Shown one piece after another: positions 43,970 through 51,889 of a stretch of DNA of 64,000 nt (positions are counted from its first letter, which is position 1; each line of letters opens with the position of its first letter). This stretch comes from Bacteroidales bacterium (GTDB taxonomy: Bacteria; Bacteroidota; Bacteroidia; Bacteroidales; UBA10428): contig JAFGKY010000028.1 in the NCBI GenBank assembly GCA_016928305.1, forward strand, positions 43,627-107,626. The letters run 5' to 3'. The position numbers were made by a program, and so were the translations under genes. The notes under the pieces are model-generated. The model worked only from the letters and a program-made list of their open reading frames with translations. It ran no database searches and had not been told where the DNA came from.

Positions 43970-46093
43970 ATGAAAAGAACAATTATCACGGTTATTTTGA
44001 CAGCCCTTGGCGGAATCATCCTGAATGCACAGCAATTAGCTTTCCCTACTGCCGAAGGATATGGGAAATATACGGCAGGAGGCCGTGGCGGGGCAGTATA
44101 TGAAGTCATAAACCTGAATGCCACAGGCCCGGGCAGCCTTGGAGCGGCAATTGCAGCATCGGGGCCACGGACGGTTGTGTTCCTTGTTTCCGGCACGATC
44201 GAGGGGAATTTTAGGATCAGCAACGATAAAATCACAATAGCCGGGCAAACAGCGCCGGGTGATGGTATTTGTATCAAAGGAAGTATCAATGTAAGCGCTA
44301 ACGACGTGATCATCCGGTACATTCGTGTGAGGTTAAATCCTGATGCTGATGCTGATGCAATAGGGGGAAGGTACAGGAAGAACATCATCATCGATCACGT
44401 GTCGGCCAGCTGGAGCAGTGATGAGGTTATGTCGTTTTACCATAATGAGTACGTGACAATTCAATGGTGTATGATCACGGAGGGTTGCGCTAAGTTTAAG
44501 GATGGCATTAACACAGGGCATCGGTTCGGCGGTATCTGGGGAAATAACTATGGGACCTACCATCATAACCTGATCGCCCATAACGACAGTCGCAATCCCC
44601 GGTGGGCCTCGGGAAGCAGATATAACGATTATCGGAACAATGTGCTGTACAATTGGGGTTATCAGAGCTGTTACGGAGGTGAAGCTCAACAAGAGGGGCA
44701 TTCGGAATTGAATTTTTCCACGATCAATATGATAGCCAACTATTATAAGGCTGGACCTGCGACGCAATACGGTGTAAAGGACCGCATTGCTGAGCCGTCT
44801 GCCCGTTCGGCCGACGATAAAGGGAGCTGGTATGTTGCCGGTAATTATGTGAACGGTTATCCCGCGGTTACAGCTGACAACTGGATGGGAATAGACGGCA
44901 GCTCATACATAAAACTGAGTGCACCATGGGATGCCATGCCGATAGACCAGGAAACTCCGGAAGATGCCTATAATGCTGTCCTTGCTCAGGCAGGTTGCTC
45001 AAAACCAAATCGTGATGCTATAGATACCCGGATAATACAGGAAGTCGCCAGCGGAACGGCAACCTACGGTAATAATGGTATTATCACTTATCCGAGCGAT
45101 GTTGGAGGTTGGTCGACTCTTGCCAGTGGAACAGTCCCTGTTGATTCCGATCATGACGGCATGCCCGACAGCTGGGAAATAGCGAACGGCCTGGACACTG
45201 CTAATGCTGCTGACAGGAATAATATCAGCCCGGATGGATATACCATGCTTGAAAATTATCTTAACAGTCTGGCTGTTTATACACCAGTTTCAGTCACTGG
45301 TGTAAAAGTAAATCCTGATAGTGTTTCTGTTGAGAAAAATAAAACAACAAAGCTTTCATATATAATCTCTCCTGCTAATGTCACCAATCAAAGTGTAACG
45401 TGGAGTTCGAATGACATTACAATAGCAACAGTTGACGAATCAGGCGTTGTGAAGGGAATTGATAGTGGCACAGCTGTTATTACAGTAACCACAAAAGACG
45501 GAGGCTTTACCGATACATGTATTGTTGAAGTATTTACCATTCCGGTTGCGGGCGTTTCGATTGATCCATCAGAGGCTACTCTTAACATATATGAAATAAA
45601 AAAACTTGTAGCTATCATAGAACCAATAAATGCTACCAACAAGGAGGTAACCTGGAGTTCGAGTGATACCTCAGTTGTCAAAGTAGCTTCAACAGGCTAT
45701 ATAGTGGCTAAAAGTTCAGGCTCAGTTATGATCTTTGTTACCACACAGGACGGAAACTTTACAGATTCCTGTATGGTTACTGTTACCATTTCAAGCTATA
45801 GCCCTGCCCCGTCGGCAGAAAAAGTAACTGTCAATTGTTTCCCGAATCCTTTTTCAGACGAAATTCATTTTGAAATACCGGTTCAGAAACCTCAAAAAGT
45901 CCTTGTGGAACTATTTGACATAAACGGCAAAAAAATTGCGACAATTGCCGACCGTACATTCGAAACCGGAATCAATGCATTCATATGGAATACAAATGAC
46001 TCCGGTTTTAATTTGAAGCCGGGCGTTTACATTGTTTCCATAACCTCTGGTACAACGAATATTATAAAAGAATTAACGCTTATAAGAAAATAG
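43970..46093 (+). CDS. Secreted pectate lyase, PL1-type, with two Big_2 domains and T9SS sorting domain
   Basis: The 707-residue protein is a paralogue of the single-domain lyase at 36.4 kb: signal peptide, FPTAEGYGKYTAGGRGG, GPRTVVFLVSGTIEG, IAGQTAPGDGICI, IDHVSASWSSDEVMSFYH, HHNLIAHNDSRNPRWAS and NWGYQSCYGGEAQ. After a DSDHDGMPDSWEI calcium-type motif (near residue 395) come two bacterial Ig-like group 2 domains (about 438-522 and 523-605; VTWSSND and VTWSSSD motifs) and a T9SS type A sorting domain (about 620-707; NCFPNPFSDEIHFEI ... ELTLIRK). It is exported and probably cell-attached. Last gene of the plus-strand operon. Confidence 0.91.
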   Translation: MKRTIITVILTALGGIILNAQQLAFPTAEGYGKYTAGGRGGAVYEVINLNATGPGSLGAAIAASGPRTVVFLVSGTIEGNFRISNDKITIAGQTAPGDGICIKGSINVSANDVIIRYIRVRLNPDADADAIGGRYRKNIIIDHVSASWSSDEVMSFYHNEYVTIQWCMITEGCAKFKDGINTGHRFGGIWGNNYGTYHHNLIAHNDSRNPRWASGSRYNDYRNNVLYNWGYQSCYGGEAQQEGHSELNFSTINMIANYYKAGPATQYGVKDRIAEPSARSADDKGSWYVAGNYVNGYPAVTADNWMGIDGSSYIKLSAPWDAMPIDQETPEDAYNAVLAQAGCSKPNRDAIDTRIIQEVASGTATYGNNGIITYPSDVGGWSTLASGTVPVDSDHDGMPDSWEIANGLDTANAADRNNISPDGYTMLENYLNSLAVYTPVSVTGVKVNPDSVSVEKNKTTKLSYIISPANVTNQSVTWSSNDITIATVDESGVVKGIDSGTAVITVTTKDGGFTDTCIVEVFTIPVAGVSIDPSEATLNIYEIKKLVAIIEPINATNKEVTWSSSDTSVVKVASTGYIVAKSSGSVMIFVTTQDGNFTDSCMVTVTISSYSPAPSAEKVTVNCFPNPFSDEIHFEIPVQKPQKVLVELFDINGKKIATIADRTFETGINAFIWNTNDSGFNLKPGVYIVSITSGTTNIIKELTLIRK

Positions 46094-46119
46094 CAGGTAC
46101 GTCCCGTAATAAATTGCCG

Positions 46120-46155
46120 GCCCCATTTAACATGGCAATGAATCTTAAATGGGGC
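46120..46155. terminator. Bidirectional hairpin between pectate lyase and DUF362 genes
   Basis: An 11-base perfect stem (GCCCCATTTAA at 46120-46130 with TTAAATGGGGC at 46145-46155) around a 14-base loop in the 200-base gap between two convergent genes. Followed by an A/T-rich stretch rather than a clean T-run. Confidence 0.6.
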
Positions 46156-46293
46156 AGCATTTAAAAAATAATACCATTGGATGTTATGGTAAATGCCTTT
46201 CGGACAAAATCCGTTGCCATAATATGTACTTGCATGACGAAGTTTTCTGCAGGTAAGTAATGCCTCCAGATTTTCTTTGGTATTGGAAACAAA

Positions 46294-48273
46294 CTACTTC
46301 ACAAAAATCCTGATACTGTTATTAAAGTCTTTGGATTTTATGCTGCATAAGTATATCCCCGTGCTCACACGATTTCCGGTCATATTCGTTGCAGTCCATT
46401 CCATTTTATGGTAACCTGCGGAGTAAAAACCGCCGGCCAGATGAGAAACCAATCTCCCTTCCAGATCATATACATCAACGGAAATATCTGCCGCATAAGG
46501 TAACTCAAATTCGATTTGTGTTGAGTTGGTAACCGGATTCGGATAGTTCCGCAGTAATTTTTCTGACATTGAATGTCGATCTTCTATACCAGAAGGTTCT
46601 TCTTTTGCAGTATAAAAGAATAATCCTTTTACCCTGTTATTGCCATATTGTTCGGCACTTTCATAATCACAAATGTTCAGTGAAAAAGTATAAATTCCGG
46701 TTCTGTTTAAAGTTTTTACCAGTAACCTGTTTTCTCCCTTAATTATATTAATTTCTTTTGAGTCGTCCAGTTCACTGGTACTCCCTCTTAAACCCGAGTA
46801 AGAATACACTGCCACACCATTTAAATACACAATCATATCCTCATGCGAACCAATCTTTAATTCCGCCTTTTTGTCCTCAGGTGAATAAAAATATGTAAAT
46901 GCATAGCTCACCATATTGGTAGCGCCATCGTAAAAGCTTAGCAGGTCCAGCATATTATCAAAGAAATATACAGGTTCCGACCAATTGTTTTCACCGGCTA
47001 CAGGTTCCAGGTCAGCTTCATTTGGTATATATTCCGTGTTCATAACCGTGCCGTCGTATTTTTTCGACAGAATCCATATACGGTTGCTTTGTCCAAACTG
47101 ACCTTGTATAGATCCTGTTTTTTTCACTTTCTTCCTGACATTTTCAATTGAAGCGCCTTTAATTTTAATGAGTTCAGGATTGTTGGTTCCAAGACCGACC
47201 TTTTCCGACAGAGTGATATGTGTAATATCATCAGGATTTAAGCAGAACAATTTAGCACACACATGGTCAACCGCTACCGGGTCGGCGCCTGCAACAATTG
47301 TGTTCATTCTAACCTGGTTATTACCATTATACGACTTTGATCGTTCAAGGCACATCAGGGCATCCACAACAATATAATCGATACCAGCTATATTTGATAG
47401 ATCTACAATTTCTTCTTCAGACCAGTCCTGATTGGCAATAACGGGATGTATTTTTGAAGGAGTATTTGAGCCGTCTTTTTCTCTTCCATTTGATTTATTA
47501 TAACCATAATAAGAACCCGGCGCAGTTCCGATCTGATTTTTTAATACGCAGGTAATACCGGGATTATGAATCTTAAGCACCGGAACTGAAATATACACAT
47601 CGGCTTTCAGTTCTTCATGGTGCACATGAAATTTATAATCATGCGGGGCGGCAGTTCCCTGGTCCCCAAGATTAACCTCTTCCAGATCGGATATTGCCTG
47701 ATTTAAATTCAGTAATCTTAGATTAATCCCGTTGAGGTAAGGATCTGTTAACAAATCGGTATATCCTGAATTTTCCCAAACGCTGCCGGCTTCGTCTGGA
47801 TTATCATTACTGCGGGCTGACCCTTCGGCAATGATCAGCTCAACATCGCCCCCTGTTGCTTCATGAATAATTTTAACCAGGGCCTTGGGTACCCGTACAT
47901 CGGTGTTTTCCCCCTGCCCTGAAGGTGAATTGCCGCCAACAAGGTTAACTTTAATCATGACCTTGTTACCCTTCTTAATAACCGAGTCGAAACCACCCTG
48001 TAATTCAACAGCTTTTCTCACCATATTTTCCACTTCCGTGTAACTTAGGTCACTGGTCCTGCTTTTTATAACATCAAGCCCTTCATAATCAGAAGGTACA
48101 ATGGCAACAATTGTTGTATCGCAGGTACCTGAGTTAAAATCCTTTAGGTACCTGAATGTGCCTTGTGCTACTGTAGCTAAATCAACAGTAGCCAGATCCC
48201 AGCAAAACAATGAAAAGGCCACAAGGATTAACAATAAAAGCGGACCTCTTTTCTTTGTATTCATTTCTTTCAT
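46294..48273 (-). CDS. DUF362 domain protein with C-terminal beta-sandwich and T9SS sorting domain
   Basis: The 659-residue product has a signal sequence (GPLLLLILVAFSLFCW) containing an odd tandem DLATV-DLATV. The DUF362 domain (about residues 85-380) shows KGNKVMIKVNLVGG, GGDVELIIAEGSARS, KADVYISVPVLKIH, TCVLKNQIGT and AGADPVAVDHVCAKLF. There are no cysteine clusters, so no iron-sulfur centre is expected. Next is a beta-sandwich resembling PA14 or sugar-binding folds (about 470-560; HEDMIVYLNGVAVYSYSG), then a T9SS sorting domain (about 580-659; LLRNYPNPVTNSTQIEFEL). Function of secreted DUF362 proteins is unknown. It is divergent from the DUF6057 operon. The ATG at 48264 is an alternative start. 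Confidence 0.82.
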   Translation of the reverse strand: MKEMNTKKRGPLLLLILVAFSLFCWDLATVDLATVAQGTFRYLKDFNSGTCDTTIVAIVPSDYEGLDVIKSRTSDLSYTEVENMVRKAVELQGGFDSVIKKGNKVMIKVNLVGGNSPSGQGENTDVRVPKALVKIIHEATGGDVELIIAEGSARSNDNPDEAGSVWENSGYTDLLTDPYLNGINLRLLNLNQAISDLEEVNLGDQGTAAPHDYKFHVHHEELKADVYISVPVLKIHNPGITCVLKNQIGTAPGSYYGYNKSNGREKDGSNTPSKIHPVIANQDWSEEEIVDLSNIAGIDYIVVDALMCLERSKSYNGNNQVRMNTIVAGADPVAVDHVCAKLFCLNPDDITHITLSEKVGLGTNNPELIKIKGASIENVRKKVKKTGSIQGQFGQSNRIWILSKKYDGTVMNTEYIPNEADLEPVAGENNWSEPVYFFDNMLDLLSFYDGATNMVSYAFTYFYSPEDKKAELKIGSHEDMIVYLNGVAVYSYSGLRGSTSELDDSKEINIIKGENRLLVKTLNRTGIYTFSLNICDYESAEQYGNNRVKGLFFYTAKEEPSGIEDRHSMSEKLLRNYPNPVTNSTQIEFELPYAADISVDVYDLEGRLVSHLAGGFYSAGYHKMEWTATNMTGNRVSTGIYLCSIKSKDFNNSIRIFVK

Positions 48274-48542
48274 TTTATTTTGCTTTACATTTTGTTTTCT
48301 GTGCAGATTATTCCTAATCAGTCATAAAGACAGGGTTGAAAATGAGCAACAATCGGATAAATCTTTTTCAGAATGGTTGCTGTATAGTTTTATATATCTA
48401 TGTGTTAAAAAAGACAGGCCCTGTTTTTTTCCAACTCCACGAAACTTATGCACTAAAAACAGGTATAAGTTTTGTGAAATTCTGTTAATTTTAGGCGAAA
48501 TTTATAAAAAAACGAAATAATATAAAAGAAAAAGCAAGTAAA

Positions 48543-50375
48543 ATGAAAAACCTAACTGGTACCGGCATTAATAATAAATGTTTTCTTATTAATTCCATTT
48601 CACTTGGCCTTTTTACTTTTCTCGTATTTTACTGGACAGTCATTCACAACAGAACCTACCTTTTTAAAGTACAGGATCTGTCACTTTTTCTTTCAACCCC
48701 AATGTTTTTTTTAGATACCGTGAATACGCCCGGCGGCTTATTATTCTATCTTGGATCGTTTTTCACCCAGATGTTCTATTATCCATGGCTGGGTGGTCTT
48801 GTATACATCCTGTTTTTGTTTGGCATCCACTTTTTAACCATTAAATCATTCAATATTAACAAAAGACAATACCCTCTTTCGTTTATTCCCGCTATGTTGC
48901 TTTTACTAACATTTTCACAATTAGGCTATTATATATACATTATATACTCGAATGATTATGTATTTTCAAATCTGTTTGGGATTATGATTGTTTTGGGGAT
49001 ATTCCGGATTTACAGAAATATTACCAGAACGAATCTCAGATTATTGTTTTCTTTGTTGTTCAGTATCACTTTTTTTCCTATAGCCGGCTTTTATTCCCTA
49101 GTAACCATATTATTGTTTGTGGTGTATGAGTTTGTTAACATAAAGGAAAGTAATAATAAAGACCATTATATTATAGTTTTGCTTTCGCTGATTTCTATGA
49201 TCAGTCTTCCTTTTCTTTATTTCCGATTTCTTTACAATAATACCCCTTTCCCAAAAATATATTTATCTGCTTTACCGGAATACGGATTTGCAGGGGATCC
49301 CCTGCTATGGCTGCCTTTAGTTTTCCTTTTTGCTTTTTTAATTGTTGCTGTAATTATTTTCATACCATCCGCAAAGTGGCAGAAGCCCAACAGACCGTAT
49401 TCATATATACCGGTTTTAGTTTTCGTGATAACTGCTTTTTTTGTATATCATTATTCATACGACGATGAGAATTTCAGTACTGAATTGAGAATGGAACAAT
49501 CCATTGTTGAAAATGACTGGGAGGAGGTACTGGCTTTGTCACGCAACCTGAAAGGTGAACCAACAAGGCTGATTGTAATGGATACATACCTTGCGCTGCG
49601 GAAATTGAATGTGGCCGGCAATGAAATGTTTACCTATAAAAATGGCAATAAAGACATACACTCGAGAAAACCTGTTTTACTGATGGATATAGCGGGGAAA
49701 ATGTTCTACTACCAGTATGGAAAATTAAACTATTGTTATCGTTGGTGCATGGAAGACATGATGAGCTACGGTATGAAAATTGAAAACCTGAAGTATTTTG
49801 TAAAAAGCTGCCTGCTTAATAAAGATATTCCTCTGGCCAGAAAATACAATGATGTTTTAAAGAAAACCCTGTTTCACAAATCATGGGCCGAAAAATATCA
49901 TAAATTCATTGAAAACCAGGAAAGAATATACTCAGATCCTGAATTCAGTAAGATTTTACCATTGCTTGCTTATCATGACAACTTATATGTGGAACATGAA
50001 GACCAACTTGAATCATTTTTGATCTATAGCTTTGCATCCACGTATTACAATACTCCCGAATGGCTTGAACTTTCCATGCAATGTAACCTTGAATATAAAG
50101 ATATAAAAAGATTCTGGCCTCTTTTTGTTTTATATACCGATACGCATGCCAAGCTGCCTGTCCATTATCAGGAAGCCGCTTTGTTATATGCTTCTCTTGC
50201 AGGAATCGGGAATATCGGGAATCTGAAATTTGACCAGGTTATATTAAATAATTTTCAGGAATTTGCGAAAATGACACATCAATATGCCCGGTTCTCAAAT
50301 AAAGAGAAAGTAAAATCATATTTTTCCAGAAGATTTGGCAAAACATATTGGTACTATTATTATTTCTTCGAATAA
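48543..50375 (+). CDS. DUF6057 family integral membrane protein
   Basis: The 610-residue product has about eight to nine hydrophobic helices in its first 300 residues (for example ISLGLFTFLVFYWTVI, GGLVYILFLFGIHFL, ALPEYGF...PLVFLFAFLIVAVIIF). A soluble, helix-rich region of 300 residues follows (ENDWEEVLALSRNLKG, YFVKSCLLNKDIPLARKYNDVL) that could form TPR-like repeats. It matches DUF6057, a Bacteroidetes family without known role. The stop lies one base before the lipoprotein ATG, so it is in operon with the TolB-like lipoprotein and a pectate lyase. A role in envelope assembly or export for its partners is a guess. Confidence 0.75.
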   Translation: MKNLTGTGINNKCFLINSISLGLFTFLVFYWTVIHNRTYLFKVQDLSLFLSTPMFFLDTVNTPGGLLFYLGSFFTQMFYYPWLGGLVYILFLFGIHFLTIKSFNINKRQYPLSFIPAMLLLLTFSQLGYYIYIIYSNDYVFSNLFGIMIVLGIFRIYRNITRTNLRLLFSLLFSITFFPIAGFYSLVTILLFVVYEFVNIKESNNKDHYIIVLLSLISMISLPFLYFRFLYNNTPFPKIYLSALPEYGFAGDPLLWLPLVFLFAFLIVAVIIFIPSAKWQKPNRPYSYIPVLVFVITAFFVYHYSYDDENFSTELRMEQSIVENDWEEVLALSRNLKGEPTRLIVMDTYLALRKLNVAGNEMFTYKNGNKDIHSRKPVLLMDIAGKMFYYQYGKLNYCYRWCMEDMMSYGMKIENLKYFVKSCLLNKDIPLARKYNDVLKKTLFHKSWAEKYHKFIENQERIYSDPEFSKILPLLAYHDNLYVEHEDQLESFLIYSFASTYYNTPEWLELSMQCNLEYKDIKRFWPLFVLYTDTHAKLPVHYQEAALLYASLAGIGNIGNLKFDQVILNNFQEFAKMTHQYARFSNKEKVKSYFSRRFGKTYWYYYYFFE

Positions 50376-50376
50376 A

Positions 50377-51873
50377 ATGAACAAGATGAAAAAACCAATA
50401 TTTTCAGTATTAATATTTTTAATGGTTGCTTCTTGCAGGATTAATACACCTGAACCTTTTATGGTAACCCATGAAAGAGTCAGTATAAATCCTGATTATA
50501 CAAACTTGACGATACCAAAAAATATAGCGCCGTTAAATTTTACAATAGACCATGAGGCCAACGGATATATAACAAAGGTTTTTGCCAAAAAAGGAAAAGC
50601 CTTTACAATTCAAGGTAAAAACGTTTTATTCAGAAAGAAAAAATGGGAAGAGTTTCTTTCACAAAACACAGGAGATACAATCTTTTTTCAGCTATTTCTT
50701 AAAAAAGGCAATAACTGGCTGAAATACCCGGTAATTCGTAATTATGTTGCCAATGAGCCAATAGACAATTATCTTTCATATAGATTAATACAACCTCTTT
50801 TTAATATTTATGACCGGATATCAATCCATCAGCGCGATCTCACCTGTTTTAGTGAAAAAATCCTTTACAACAACCGTATCGTTTCAACAGCAACACGCGG
50901 GCAATGTGTTAATTGTCACTCCTTCCAGGATTATAACAGAACAGGGAAAATGCAGATGCACTTCAGGGGATACCTGGCGGGAACATTAATTACGAAAGAT
51001 AAAAAGCTAGAAAAGTTCAATCTCAAAACCCGGTCAACCATATCAGGAGGAGTTTATCCGGCATGGCACCCCTCACTTAATCTGATTGCATATTCTGTTA
51101 ATTCAACAGGCCAGGCATTTCACACAAAAGATTTACAGAAAACAGAAGTTATTGATAAAGAATCTGATCTGATCCTTTATAACCTTGAAAAAAATGAGGT
51201 AATGAAGATTGCAGATGATCCGAATTATCTTGAAACTTTCCCTTACTGGGCCCCTGACGGTAAGTCTTTATATTATGCTTCAGCTGAATATAACCCTGAT
51301 CCTGAAAATCTGGAACAAGACATTTTGCACAACTACAAAAACATTAAATACGACCTGATAAAAATCTCATTTAATACCCAAACACTTGAATTTGGAGAAA
51401 CGGATACTGTTTTTAAAGCATCTGCCATGGGTAAAAGCGCTACCTTTCCCAGGCTGTCACCTGATGGAACATACTTAATGTTTACTTTGGCCGATTTTGG
51501 CAATTTTCATATCTGGCATAAAACCAGTGATCTGTATCTAAAAAACATGGAAACCGGTGAATTCCGTGATATTAAAGAAATAAACAGTAATGATACCGAG
51601 AGCTATCATTCATGGTCGTCAAACGGAAACTGGGTTGTTTTCAGTTCACGCCGGCAGGATGGAGGATATACGAGGTTTTATATATCTTATTTTAACGGTA
51701 AAGGGTATTTCAGCAAACCTTTTGTTTTACCTCAAAAAGATCCGCAATTTTACGGTCAGTTTTTCAAATCTTTCAATGTGCCTGAGTTTATGGTAAATCC
51801 GGTGGATTATTCGCCCCGTGATTTTTATGAGGCGATTAAATCGACCAGTATAGAAGTGGATTTTGCAGAATAA
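50377..51873 (+). CDS. TolB/PD40-like lipoprotein with a single CxxCH motif
   Basis: The product (498 residues) has a lipoprotein signal (PIFSVLIFLMVASC). Residues about 30-170 form an unassigned domain. Near residue 182 the motif GQCVNCHSF is a CxxCH c-type heme site. From about residue 225 come PD40/TolB-like propeller blades (PAWHPSLNLIAYSVN, PYWAPDGKSLYYASAEY, PRLSPDGTYLMFTLADF, YHSWSSNGNWVVFSSRR). The pattern is a beta-propeller with a heme or metal-binding insert, known in Bacteroidetes as cytochrome c biosynthesis- or TolB-like proteins. The start was placed after the DUF6057 stop; an ATG three codons later is equally good. The frame remains open further upstream, but inside DUF6057. 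Confidence 0.78.
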   Translation: MNKMKKPIFSVLIFLMVASCRINTPEPFMVTHERVSINPDYTNLTIPKNIAPLNFTIDHEANGYITKVFAKKGKAFTIQGKNVLFRKKKWEEFLSQNTGDTIFFQLFLKKGNNWLKYPVIRNYVANEPIDNYLSYRLIQPLFNIYDRISIHQRDLTCFSEKILYNNRIVSTATRGQCVNCHSFQDYNRTGKMQMHFRGYLAGTLITKDKKLEKFNLKTRSTISGGVYPAWHPSLNLIAYSVNSTGQAFHTKDLQKTEVIDKESDLILYNLEKNEVMKIADDPNYLETFPYWAPDGKSLYYASAEYNPDPENLEQDILHNYKNIKYDLIKISFNTQTLEFGETDTVFKASAMGKSATFPRLSPDGTYLMFTLADFGNFHIWHKTSDLYLKNMETGEFRDIKEINSNDTESYHSWSSNGNWVVFSSRRQDGGYTRFYISYFNGKGYFSKPFVLPQKDPQFYGQFFKSFNVPEFMVNPVDYSPRDFYEAIKSTSIEVDFAE

Positions 51874-51889
51874 TGAGAACAATATAGGC

